From: JACQFK01 sp035644495
Lineage (GTDB): Bacteria; Planctomycetota; MHYJ01; JACPRB01
Length of the DNA stretch: 16,436 bases
Reading direction: 5' to 3'
Assembly (NCBI GenBank): GCA_035644495.1
Contig: DASQOM010000076.1
Location: forward strand, 1-16,436
Under the pieces are notes generated by a model that worked only from the letters and a program-made list of their open reading frames with translations, ran no database searches and had not been told where the DNA came from. The translations under genes and the position numbers were made by a program. This document shows, piece by piece, positions 1-7,227 of the stretch (its first letter is position 1; every line of letters begins with the position of its first letter).

Positions 1-534
1 GAGCTGACCTTCAACGAGCCGAACGGGATCTGCTTCTCGCCCGACGAGAAGAGGCTCTATATCGGCGACAGCGGGACCCCGCACCACATCCGGGTGTACA
101 CCGTCGCCGCGAACAACGCGATCACGCTCGACACGGCGAACTTCACGAGCGGCATCTTCGCGGTCATCACCCCGGGCGTGCCCGACGGCCTTCGTTGCGA
201 CCGGGACGGCCGCGTCTATTCGAGCGCGGGGGATGGCGTCCACGTCTATATGCCCGACGGCACGCACATCGGGACGATCAACGTTCCGAAGACGGTGGCG
301 AACCTTTGCTTCGGCGGGCCGGACGGGCAGACGTTGTACATGACCGCGCAGACCTCGCTTTATGCCGTGCACCTGGCGACGCTGGGGGCCGGGGTGGCCG
401 GAGGGAATCCGCTGCCGGCGTCGGGCGGCGGCGGGGGAGGAGGCGGCGGCTGCGGCCTGCTCGGGCTGGAGGCCGCGCTGGTCCTTATCGTCCTGCAGCG
501 GCGGCGCGCTGGACCGCGGACAACTTCTCGATGA
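1..534 (+). CDS. SMP-30/gluconolactonase-like secreted protein, 3' part, with Gly-rich C-terminal anchor
   Basis: The reading frame is open from base 1, so the N-terminus lies outside the window; 177 residues are present. The sequence has hallmarks of the SMP-30/gluconolactonase/LRE-like six-bladed propeller: NEPNG followed by FSPDEKRLYIGD near the start, then VPDGLRCDRDGRVYSSAGDGVHVY, a PDGTHIGTI turn, and the late NLCFGGPDGQTLYMTA blade. In this family the Asn and Asp of such loops bind the catalytic metal, and members hydrolyse sugar lactones. After the propeller comes a run of glycines, then CGLLGLE, a hydrophobic stretch (AALVLIVL) and a basic QRRRAGPR end. This is the three-part layout of exported-protein C-terminal sorting signals (GlyGly-CTERM or MYXO-CTERM type); I cannot say which subclass. 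The tail overlaps the opposite-strand propeller gene by 50 bases. Family assignment is good; the exact lactone substrate is unknown. Confidence -1.
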   Translation, partial: ELTFNEPNGICFSPDEKRLYIGDSGTPHHIRVYTVAANNAITLDTANFTSGIFAVITPGVPDGLRCDRDGRVYSSAGDGVHVYMPDGTHIGTINVPKTVANLCFGGPDGQTLYMTAQTSLYAVHLATLGAGVAGGNPLPASGGGGGGGGGCGLLGLEAALVLIVLQRRRAGPRTTSR

Positions 535-3094
535 AGTAAAGGTCGGCCCGGCACCAGGGCTGATCGAGCCGCGACGCAAGTTCCGCGGAGGGCGCCTGGA
601 CGCCGTCGGCGAGCGCCGCGAAGAGTCCCCGGGCGAGCAGCGGCGTGTGGGTGTAGTTCTCGCCGCCGGCCATGCGCTCGGCGAAGGCCTGGTACCACAC
701 CGGCAGCTGCGTCGTGAGCGCGCGGACGTTGCGATCCAGCTCCCTCGGGCAGAACGCGTGCAGCATGGCCGCGAGCTCGGGGACGAGGTCGTGGTAGCGC
801 GGGATGGAGCCCGAGTGGGCGCCGCGGACTTCGCGGACGAAGTTGCTGTCGGCGCGTTCGTGGTGCACGCGCTCCGTCACGAGCTCGGCCAGGACGGCGA
901 GGGCGCGCTCGACCTCGTCCGGTTTGCCGGCTTTCTGGGCGATGCGCGCATAACCGAGCGCGGCCGCGATCTGGACGTTGGCCTTCGCTCCCGCATCCTT
1001 CGCCTTGGGGTCGATCCTGGCCGGCTGGAGCTCGTCGAAGGCTTCCCTGTACTCCGCCTCGCGAGCGAGAACCTTGTCCCAGGAGCCGGTCGCCTGGGCC
1101 CATGTCGAGGCCGCGTAGGCGTCGATGCGGGCGAAGGCGAAAGGCTGCGCTGCGAACTTCGTCATGCCGGGGCCGAGGTCGTAGAGCTCGCGACGGGCGC
1201 CGGGGGCGTCGGCCGGGAAGCCGGCATCGAAGAGCCCGGCCATATAGGGGGCGGCCTGGGCCTGGAGCTTCGTCGAGAGATAGGGATACGCCTGCGCCAG
1301 GATCAGGAGCGTCTCCCCGGGCTGGGTGAAATGCCGCTCCTCCTTGCTGATCCCCAGTTCGACCACGAACGGCGCCCAAGTGCCCCGAAGGAGCTCCGAG
1401 ACCTGCTCCCACAAACAGGACGGGCTTGTTTGTGGTGTTTTGCCCGGCGCGGGGAAGGGGAGGAAGGGGCGAATCTGGTTGGGGTTGATGGGGATGCGCT
1501 CGATGGTCTCGTCGAAGCCGCCGACCCGGTCCGCCGTCAGGTTGCCTCCGGCCGTCACCACGAAGTCGAACTTCTTCTTCCAGGGCTGGGGGACCTTGGT
1601 CCCGCCCGTCGCCGTCCTGGGCGTGTCGGGACCGCCGATGCAGACCACCTGCGAGCCGACCACCCAGAACAGCCGCTGCGACGCGATCGCCACGATGGCG
1701 CGGTCCGGTCCGTGCCACTCGTTGCACATGTTCACCAGGTACCCGTCGCGCTGGTACTTCTTCTCGCCGTCCCAGCTGCCGGGCAGGGCGCCCGGCCCGA
1801 AGATGCCGCCGTACGTGTCGCGCGCGTTGAGGATCGGATGCCACTTCCGCGTCCCCGGATGCAGCCCGCCGAGCGTGCCCTGGTGCGTCGACAGCAGGAT
1901 GTCGCCCATCAGGCTCAGCGTCTGCGTCTCGTCCCCGATCGTCGCGAAGGCGCTCCACCCAGGCTGGTCGCCCTGCGCGTGCCAGAGGTTCTCGACGCGG
2001 CCCGTGACGGGGTCGAGGCGCCCGACCCCGGTATAAGGGCGGACCCCGCGGCTGAAGTTCGTCAGCGCCGTGCGGTAGTACGTGTAGCCGTCGCCGGTCC
2101 TCGGGTCGAAGGTCGGCGCCGTCGCCGGGTTGTGCAGGCCGGAGGTGTAGAAGACCGGCGCCAGCCACGGCTCCGTCCCGTCGTCCAGCTTGAGCGCGTA
2201 GAAAGTCTGGTCGTAGGGGTTCTCGCGCAGGTATTTCAGCACCGCCTCCTGCTCGGCCTGGTGCCGCTCCGGGGTCAGTCGGAACAGGTTCGCGTATTTG
2301 TCGCCGATGAACTTGTCCTTCTCGCCGACCGGCAGCTCGGCCTGCACCTTCGCGAGCAGGTTCTGGTTCCGGTTCATGACCTCGTGGAAGCCGTCGGCCG
2401 GGCTGGTGCGGACGACGGCCAGCCCCTTCCAGATCGTCGGCGCCTCGTCGCGCAGCGAGAGGCCCTGCAGCTTCTTGGACTTCCACAAAAGCTTCCCGTC
2501 GGTCGTCAGGCAGTACACGTGCATGTCCTCGGAGCCGACGACGACGCGCTGGAGATCCTCCGACAGCGACGCGGGTTTCAGGATCATGCCGCCCGTCTTG
2601 AAGGTCCACGCGCGGGTGCCGTCGGCCCTGACCGCGTGGACGACACCGGCGCGGTCGCCGATATAGACGACGCCGGCCGCGACGGCGGGGGCGACCCAGA
2701 CGCCCGCACCCGCGTCGTAGTCCCACACCTTGGCTCCGGTCTCGGCGTTGAGGCAATAGAGCTTGCCGTCGTCGGCGCCGACGTAGACGCGGCGGTCCGC
2801 GAAGGCGACGGAGTGCCCGATGGGGGCCCCGGCCTGGAAGGTCCACGTCGTCGTCCCGTCGGCCACGTTGAGCGCGTGCAGGCGGCCGGCGAAGGTCCCG
2901 ACGTAGCAGCGGCCGCCGGCGACGATGGCCTCGACGCGGGAGGCGATCATCTCGTCGTGGAAGTCGCGGAACCACTTGCGCTCGTAGGGGCCCTTGACGG
3001 TGTCGGCCGTGTACCCCGAGCGCTGGAGGTCCTTATGGAGGGTGGGCCATTCGTCCTGCGCGGCGAGGACCGCGGCGACCAGCACGCTCAGCAT
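485..3094 (-). CDS. PQQ-type beta-propeller protein with C-terminal helical domain, exported
   Basis: 869 residues. A short hydrophobic start (MLSVLVAAVLAAQ) looks like a minimal signal peptide and is followed by WPTLHKDLQRSGYT, the usual lead-in of PQQ_2/BamB-like propellers. At least four PQQ repeats lie at roughly residues 63-88, 103-128, 142-167 and 183-207; the clearest is VYVGADDGKLYCLNAETG ending in a Trp. Further blade-like segments continue to about residue 540. From about 560 to the end the protein is mostly helical, starting near LWEQVSELLRG and including FVREVRGAHSGSIPRYHDL, with no PQQ repeats. I do not recognise that domain; it faintly resembles helical toroid domains of polysaccharide-active enzymes. 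The start is supported by GGGAGG nine bases upstream. It is probably periplasmic and acts in binding, scaffolding or redox. No PQQ-dehydrogenase active-site signature was seen. Confidence -1.
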   Translation of the reverse strand: MLSVLVAAVLAAQDEWPTLHKDLQRSGYTADTVKGPYERKWFRDFHDEMIASRVEAIVAGGRCYVGTFAGRLHALNVADGTTTWTFQAGAPIGHSVAFADRRVYVGADDGKLYCLNAETGAKVWDYDAGAGVWVAPAVAAGVVYIGDRAGVVHAVRADGTRAWTFKTGGMILKPASLSEDLQRVVVGSEDMHVYCLTTDGKLLWKSKKLQGLSLRDEAPTIWKGLAVVRTSPADGFHEVMNRNQNLLAKVQAELPVGEKDKFIGDKYANLFRLTPERHQAEQEAVLKYLRENPYDQTFYALKLDDGTEPWLAPVFYTSGLHNPATAPTFDPRTGDGYTYYRTALTNFSRGVRPYTGVGRLDPVTGRVENLWHAQGDQPGWSAFATIGDETQTLSLMGDILLSTHQGTLGGLHPGTRKWHPILNARDTYGGIFGPGALPGSWDGEKKYQRDGYLVNMCNEWHGPDRAIVAIASQRLFWVVGSQVVCIGGPDTPRTATGGTKVPQPWKKKFDFVVTAGGNLTADRVGGFDETIERIPINPNQIRPFLPFPAPGKTPQTSPSCLWEQVSELLRGTWAPFVVELGISKEERHFTQPGETLLILAQAYPYLSTKLQAQAAPYMAGLFDAGFPADAPGARRELYDLGPGMTKFAAQPFAFARIDAYAASTWAQATGSWDKVLAREAEYREAFDELQPARIDPKAKDAGAKANVQIAAALGYARIAQKAGKPDEVERALAVLAELVTERVHHERADSNFVREVRGAHSGSIPRYHDLVPELAAMLHAFCPRELDRNVRALTTQLPVWYQAFAERMAGGENYTHTPLLARGLFAALADGVQAPSAELASRLDQPWCRADLYFIEKLSAVQRAAAAGR

Positions 3095-3103
3095 CGGCTC
3101 AAC

Positions 3104-3109
3104 CCTCCC
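3104..3109 (-). promoter_or_regulatory. Ribosome binding site of the propeller gene
   Basis: On the minus strand GGGAGG lies nine bases before the ATG at 3094. It supports the chosen start, since there is no other in-frame start close upstream. It sits directly beside the 29-bp palindrome at 3111-3139, so a hairpin there could influence access to this site. Confidence -1.
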
Positions 3110-3110
3110 G

Positions 3111-3139
3111 TTCGCAAAGCTTCCGGGAAGCTTTGCGAA
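3111..3139. repeat. Perfect 29-bp palindrome upstream of the propeller gene
   Basis: The left arm TTCGCAAAGCTTCC (3111-3124) and right arm GGAAGCTTTGCGAA (3126-3139) are exact reverse complements separated by one G. AAGCTT occurs in each arm. The palindrome ends two bases from the GGGAGG ribosome binding site of the minus-strand propeller gene. No T-run follows on either strand, so an intrinsic terminator is unlikely. It could be an operator for a dimeric regulator, an mRNA leader hairpin, or an interspersed palindromic repeat. Confidence -1.
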
Positions 3140-3288
3140 GGCTTCAGGTAATCGCGGAATAGGGCTGAAGAGTTACCTCGAATCGCCCCATCAACGATCC
3201 TGGATGATTTGGGGTTCTTGCCGGGCTTGTCGAGGTGCAGCCCTGCATCCTGAGCCCGCTTGCAGTCGTCGAATCCTCGCACGAGCAG

Positions 3289-3312
3289 ACTCTGCAATAA
3301 GGGATTCAGAGT
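3289..3312 (-). terminator. Possible hairpin terminator after the giant membrane protein gene
   Basis: ACTCTG (3289-3294) pairs with CAGAGT (3307-3312), and AAT (3296-3298) with ATT (3304-3306), around an AAGGG loop with one bulged C. It lies about 13 bases past the TAG at 3327-3325. The minus strand shows no long U-tract after the stem, so termination would be weak or Rho-assisted. Bases 3293-3304 also match, in inverted orientation, the palindrome between the convergent genes near 14438-14449. Confidence -1.
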
Positions 3313-3324
3313 GATTGATTGCAC

Positions 3325-6300
3325 CTAGCGGGAGACGCGCCAGACTTCGAGGGCGCAGAAGTTGACTTCGCCGCCCCGCGCTGCGACCTCGAGGAGGCCG
3401 CCCGAGGCGTCCACGATCCAGGGGCCGAGCTTCTGCCAGGTGCCCGCCGCGCCGCTCTGGATCCGCGCCTGGACGAGCCGGCCGCCGATCTGGATGTCGT
3501 AGGTCTGCGCCGTCGTTCCGGCGACGACGTACAGGAAGATCTGGTACGGGCCGTTCGGAATGTCGATGAGCGACACCGACGTGCCCTGCGGATGCACCGT
3601 CGCGCCCCTCAGGATCTGCCCCGTCGCCGCGTCGGGCGGGGGAATCAGCTCCAGCTTCAGGTCCACGTGGCTGCCGTTCTTCGAGAGCTTCTTCGCGTTC
3701 ATCCCTTCGAAGTCGGCCTCGCCCACCCGCGCCGTGCCGCCGCCCAGGTTGATCGCCCGGTACAGCGTCGGGCTCCCGACCTTGATCGTCAGCGGCGTCG
3801 ACGCATACACGGTTCCGGAGCGGTCCGTCGCCTTCGCGATAATCGTGTATGTCCCGCCCGCCACCTTCGCCCAGGCGACGTTCCACGGCGCGCCCGTCTT
3901 CGAGCCGAGCAGCGTCGAGCCCGCGTAGAACTCCAGCTTCGCGATGCGGTCCGAGGGCGTCACCGTCGCAGTCAGGTTCACCGTCGCGTTCGGGTCGAAC
4001 TTCTCGCCCGGGAGGGGGCTCGTGATGACGACCGACGGCGCATTGCCGCCGGCAATCCCGGCGATCGTCTTCAGGTCCCCCGCCATCAGGGCGCGCCCAT
4101 AGACGCGGACGTCGTCGACGATGCCGTCCGCCGCGAGCCGCTGGGCGCCCGCGCCCGGCGCCGCAATGCCGATTTTCCACGTCTCGTTCTTGAAATCCTT
4201 CGCCGCCCCGCCCGGCGTGAACGACGCGGACCCTTCCTGCTTGCCGTTGACGTAGATTCGCACGCTGCCTTCGGAACGGCTTACGACGCCCGCGATGTGG
4301 TAGTAGTTGCCCGGCGCGAAGGGCGTCGACGTCACCGCGCTCACGGTCTGGCCGTTCGACAGGACGTGGTCCATCGTGAACTTCTGGTCGGCGTTGTACG
4401 TGAGGCCCTCGTGCGCGGCCGACTTGGCGAAGACCGCATAGGCCGCGTCGTTGGGATCGCCGGGCTTCGAGTTCGGCTTGAACCAGCAGGCGAGGGTGAA
4501 CGTCCCCTCCTGCAGCCTGTCGAGGCCTTCCGAGTTCGGGATGCTGACGTAGCGTTCCTTGCCGTCGAGGGCCACCGCGCCGCCGAACTTGCCGGGGACG
4601 CGGGAGGGCTCGTTCACGAGGACGCCGCCGTTGTCCCTGCCGGACGAGTCGGTCGCGGTCGCGCCGGCCTCGTCGAGCTTCCAGTGTCCGATCAGGCTGG
4701 GATCGCGCGCCTCGACCACCGGGGGCGCTTCGACGGTCATGGGCTTCTCGTCGACGGGCGGCGCGATCAGGTCGGGCTTCTTGATCCACGAGCGCATCTC
4801 CGCCTCGTTCGGCGGGGTGCCGCGCGTGGCCGAGACGACCATGAACGTCACGCCGTAGCCCTTCTGGTCCGTGCAGATCCGCACGTTCTTGACGCCGGCG
4901 GTCGTGTACTTCGGAAGCTTCAGCTCCGCCCACTGCCAGACCTTGGCATCCTTGGTGCCGCCGTGCTCAGCGTGCGTCTTCTTGAGGAACGTCATCGAGT
5001 TCCGCACCGGCAGCGACGCGTTGCTGCCCGGTTCGATCTTGATCACGTCGCTGCCCTTGGTGTACGTCAGGTCCGTCGCCTGGTAATAGGCCGTGAACAC
5101 CTCGATGCAGCAGGCGCCGACGTAGGCCCAGCACGAGTACGGGACATCGGCGAAGGCGTAGAACTGGGCGTTGACGTAGTTCTGCGCGCCGCGGCTGGGA
5201 TCGCTGTCGGCCGTCGACTGCCAGCACTCGCCGAACTTGGGCTGCTTGCCGGACTTGTTGAACGTCCCGCCCCCGTCCATGTCGTCGGGGAGGAAGACGT
5301 AGTCCTTGGCGCCGTCGCGGCGGGCGATGATCTGGCTGCGCCGCCGATCGACGGTCGGCGTCCCGGGATACTGGTTGAGCAGATCGCGGTAGGCCTGGAC
5401 GGCGTTCGCGCGCGACTTCATGTCGGCATAGCCGCGCTCGGCGGCGAAATAGAGCCGGCGGGCTTCGAGGTCGCGCTTGGCCGCCGGGGAGTTCGAGGCG
5501 CGCACCTCGGCGATCTTCGACGAGAGCGACCAGTACTTATAGGGGACGGCGTCCGCCGGGCCGCTGTAGTTCTGGCGCGCCGAGTCCAGGTCGCCTTCGA
5601 TCAGGCAGAAGAGGCCGGCGGTTTTCAGATCGGCTTCCGGAAGGGTCGGCTTGCTGCGCCGGAGCAGGTTGCAGAGCGAGCGGGCCGTCACTTCCGACAT
5701 CTCGATCGGAAAGGGCGCGCCGCCGCGGACGACCTCGATCTTGTCGGGGTCCGAGCGCAGGAACGGATCCTCCGAGCGCGCGTTGCTGAGGTTCTCGTCC
5801 AGGCTCTCGACCGGGATCTTCTCGTTGCGCTTCCACATCGAGATCGCCTGGAGGACGTCCTTATAGAGGGACTGGACCTTCTTGAGGATGTCGACGTCGG
5901 CCGCGAGCTCGGCCTTGTTCTCGGCTTCCTTGAGATCCGCGCCCGCCTTGTCGAGCGCCGCCAGAGCGCCGTCGTAGTTGCGCTGGGTCGCGAGCATCAT
6001 CGCGTCGCGCCAGCGGGTGTTGTACGTGTTCTGCTCCGTCGACGGCGGCTTGAGGTCGGTCGGTGTCGTGGTGGTTGTCGTGGTCGACGTGCTGCCGCCG
6101 AGGGCGTTGTCCAGCTCGCGGGAGAACTCGGGCAGGTTCCACCTGGAGACGCGGTCGACGACCGCCTTCACGTCCTTGTCGTTCTTCTTGCCCTTTGCCT
6201 CGACGGCCTTGTCGCGCAGGGGGAAGAGGACCTTCCAGATCGAGTTGCGGAGCTGGCGGACGCGCAGGTCGATGCCGCCGGTCCACTCGCCGACGCTGTA

Positions 6301-7140
6301 CTTCGTCCTCGACTGCTCCAGGCGATCCATCGCGGCCTTGAACTCCTCCTTCTCGGAGGCCGCGGCGACCTCTTTGTCGATGACGTCGAAGTCCCTGGCC
6401 AGGATTTCCTTCTGCTTGAGGAGCATGCCGTCGTATTCGCGCTTCGCGTCGGGGCCGTACGAGGAGCCCGTGGCGAAGTCGAGGGCCTTCTTGAAGGCCT
6501 CCTGCTGGCCGGCGAAGTCGATCGGGTTGGCCGCCGCGAAGTCCTTCGCCTTCTGGATCAGGGCCTTGGCCTCCTCGGCGCGCGGATCGGTGCCCGTCGT
6601 GCTGCCATAGGTCTTGATCGACGGGTTATAAGGCGCCTGGATCGGCTTGTCGCCGATGGGGGTCGGGGTGATTTCGGGATTGCTGTTGAAGTAGAGGAAG
6701 CTGCCGAGACCGGCGATGCCGACCAGGCAGATGAGGAAGATCATGACGGCGCGGTTCTGCTCGCCCTCGACGGCGGCTGCTTTGGAGGTGACGGGGACGG
6801 CCTTCCGCGTTCGGCTCGCCCGCTTCTCGGGCGTGTCGAGCTCGAAGTAGTCGTCGGTGGCGGGCGCCTCGGTCCCCTCGGGGCTGTCGAGCTCGAAGAA
6901 TTCTTCCTGGTTGAGGGTCTCGGGCGCCAGGGGAAGTTCCTCCATGACCTGGCTGTCCTTCAGCGCCTTGACCTGGAGGAGGATCTCCTGCTGTTCCTCG
7001 AGGGAGAGAGGGGCGATGATTTCGCCGAGGCAGTTCTCGCAGGCGACGTGATCCCGCACGCGGAAAGCCGTGCCTTCCAGGAACTGCGTCCCGAACAGCC
7101 GGGTCTGGCAGCGGCTGCAATAGAAGATTTCGCTGGCCAC
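3325..7140 (-). CDS. Giant single-pass membrane protein: zinc ribbon, TM, TPR/helical region, LamG, Ig-like, malectin-like modules
   Basis: 1271 residues from GTG 7140. Order of parts: a CxxC-CxxC zinc ribbon (Cys 8, 11, 34, 37); an acidic linker with repeated EFFELDSPE/DYFELDTPE; one TM helix around residues 131-151 (AVMIFLICLVGIAGLGSFLYF core) preceded by basic residues, which puts the ribbon in the cytoplasm; a long helical region broken by a poly-Thr linker near 350-360; a TPR-like stretch (AVQAYRDLLNQYPGTP) near 590; an unassigned beta-rich domain about 613-780; a LamG/concanavalin-like domain about 815-1020 (GHWKLDEA to VDDVRVYGRAL); an Ig-like domain about 1030-1120 (VVITSPLPGEKF); and a malectin-like end starting YRAINLGGG. 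The TTG start at 7185 is possible, but GTG 7140 gives the same cysteine numbering as the related ribbon at 16244. Probably binds glycans at the cell surface; no catalytic site is visible. Confidence -1.
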   Translation of the reverse strand: MASEIFYCSRCQTRLFGTQFLEGTAFRVRDHVACENCLGEIIAPLSLEEQQEILLQVKALKDSQVMEELPLAPETLNQEEFFELDSPEGTEAPATDDYFELDTPEKRASRTRKAVPVTSKAAAVEGEQNRAVMIFLICLVGIAGLGSFLYFNSNPEITPTPIGDKPIQAPYNPSIKTYGSTTGTDPRAEEAKALIQKAKDFAAANPIDFAGQQEAFKKALDFATGSSYGPDAKREYDGMLLKQKEILARDFDVIDKEVAAASEKEEFKAAMDRLEQSRTKYSVGEWTGGIDLRVRQLRNSIWKVLFPLRDKAVEAKGKKNDKDVKAVVDRVSRWNLPEFSRELDNALGGSTSTTTTTTTPTDLKPPSTEQNTYNTRWRDAMMLATQRNYDGALAALDKAGADLKEAENKAELAADVDILKKVQSLYKDVLQAISMWKRNEKIPVESLDENLSNARSEDPFLRSDPDKIEVVRGGAPFPIEMSEVTARSLCNLLRRSKPTLPEADLKTAGLFCLIEGDLDSARQNYSGPADAVPYKYWSLSSKIAEVRASNSPAAKRDLEARRLYFAAERGYADMKSRANAVQAYRDLLNQYPGTPTVDRRRSQIIARRDGAKDYVFLPDDMDGGGTFNKSGKQPKFGECWQSTADSDPSRGAQNYVNAQFYAFADVPYSCWAYVGACCIEVFTAYYQATDLTYTKGSDVIKIEPGSNASLPVRNSMTFLKKTHAEHGGTKDAKVWQWAELKLPKYTTAGVKNVRICTDQKGYGVTFMVVSATRGTPPNEAEMRSWIKKPDLIAPPVDEKPMTVEAPPVVEARDPSLIGHWKLDEAGATATDSSGRDNGGVLVNEPSRVPGKFGGAVALDGKERYVSIPNSEGLDRLQEGTFTLACWFKPNSKPGDPNDAAYAVFAKSAAHEGLTYNADQKFTMDHVLSNGQTVSAVTSTPFAPGNYYHIAGVVSRSEGSVRIYVNGKQEGSASFTPGGAAKDFKNETWKIGIAAPGAGAQRLAADGIVDDVRVYGRALMAGDLKTIAGIAGGNAPSVVITSPLPGEKFDPNATVNLTATVTPSDRIAKLEFYAGSTLLGSKTGAPWNVAWAKVAGGTYTIIAKATDRSGTVYASTPLTIKVGSPTLYRAINLGGGTARVGEADFEGMNAKKLSKNGSHVDLKLELIPPPDAATGQILRGATVHPQGTSVSLIDIPNGPYQIFLYVVAGTTAQTYDIQIGGRLVQARIQSGAAGTWQKLGPWIVDASGGLLEVAARGGEVNFCALEVWRVSR

Positions 7141-7148
7141 GTAAACCC

Positions 7149-7178
7149 TATATAAGTCTAGCGGGAAAGAAAATGCAA
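7149..7178 (-). promoter_or_regulatory. Predicted sigma-70-type promoter of the giant membrane protein, near-leaderless
   Basis: On the minus strand TTGCAT (7178-7173) and TATATA (7154-7149) are separated by 18 bases, in a short AT-rich island inside GC-rich DNA. The expected transcription start lies within a few bases of the GTG at 7140, so the mRNA would have almost no leader. If transcription starts further upstream, the AGGG at 7149-7146 could act as a weak ribosome binding site instead. Confidence -1.
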
Positions 7179-7227
7179 CAGCCAAGTGGCATGGCCAGTT
7201 TGATCCAGGATCGAATCCGGAAGCGGC

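Larger units (their letters stand above)
3095..3324. other. 230-bp intergenic region between the giant membrane protein and the propeller gene
   Basis: This is the largest gap in the window. On the minus strand it starts with a hairpin (3289-3312) just after the TAG of the large gene and ends with the 29-bp palindrome and ribosome binding site. A smaller inverted repeat AGGTAA...TTACCT spans 3146-3178. The minus-strand frame starting at GTG 3324 stays open to 3088 (78 codons), ending inside the start of the propeller gene. By my count only about 63% of its codons end in G or C, clearly lower than in neighbouring genes. It has no recognisable domain, so I do not call it a gene. No convincing promoter was found, so read-through from the large gene is possible. 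Confidence -1.

Noticed and set aside
421..455. GGC/GGA-rich run as a possible tandem-repeat element
   Set aside because: It is explained by the poly-Gly linker of the C-terminal anchor.
362..3151. Very long plus-strand open frame (929 codons) opposite the propeller gene
   Set aside because: Arg/Gly/Val-rich composition without domains; it mirrors a well-supported propeller protein on the other strand. Long antisense frames are expected in GC-rich coding DNA.
3088..3324. 78-codon minus-strand frame filling the gap between the two large genes, overlapping the propeller start by seven bases
   Set aside because: The position would suit a small coupled gene, but the share of codons ending in G/C (about 63%) is well below that of neighbours, the frame runs through a hairpin and a perfect palindrome, and no domain or ribosome binding site was seen.
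6060..6095. Repetitive GTGGT-like tract as a possible regulatory repeat
   Set aside because: It is the complement of the poly-Thr linker codons inside the giant membrane protein.
3319..7155. 1278-codon plus-strand open frame opposite the giant membrane protein
   Set aside because: Low-complexity Arg/Leu/Val/Asp sequence with no folds, while the minus strand encodes recognisable zinc-ribbon, LamG and malectin-like modules.
7141..7185. TTG at 7185 as the start of the giant membrane protein
   Set aside because: It would place the coding start upstream of the best -10 box and shift the cysteine numbering away from the related ribbon at 16244. GTG 7140 fits both.
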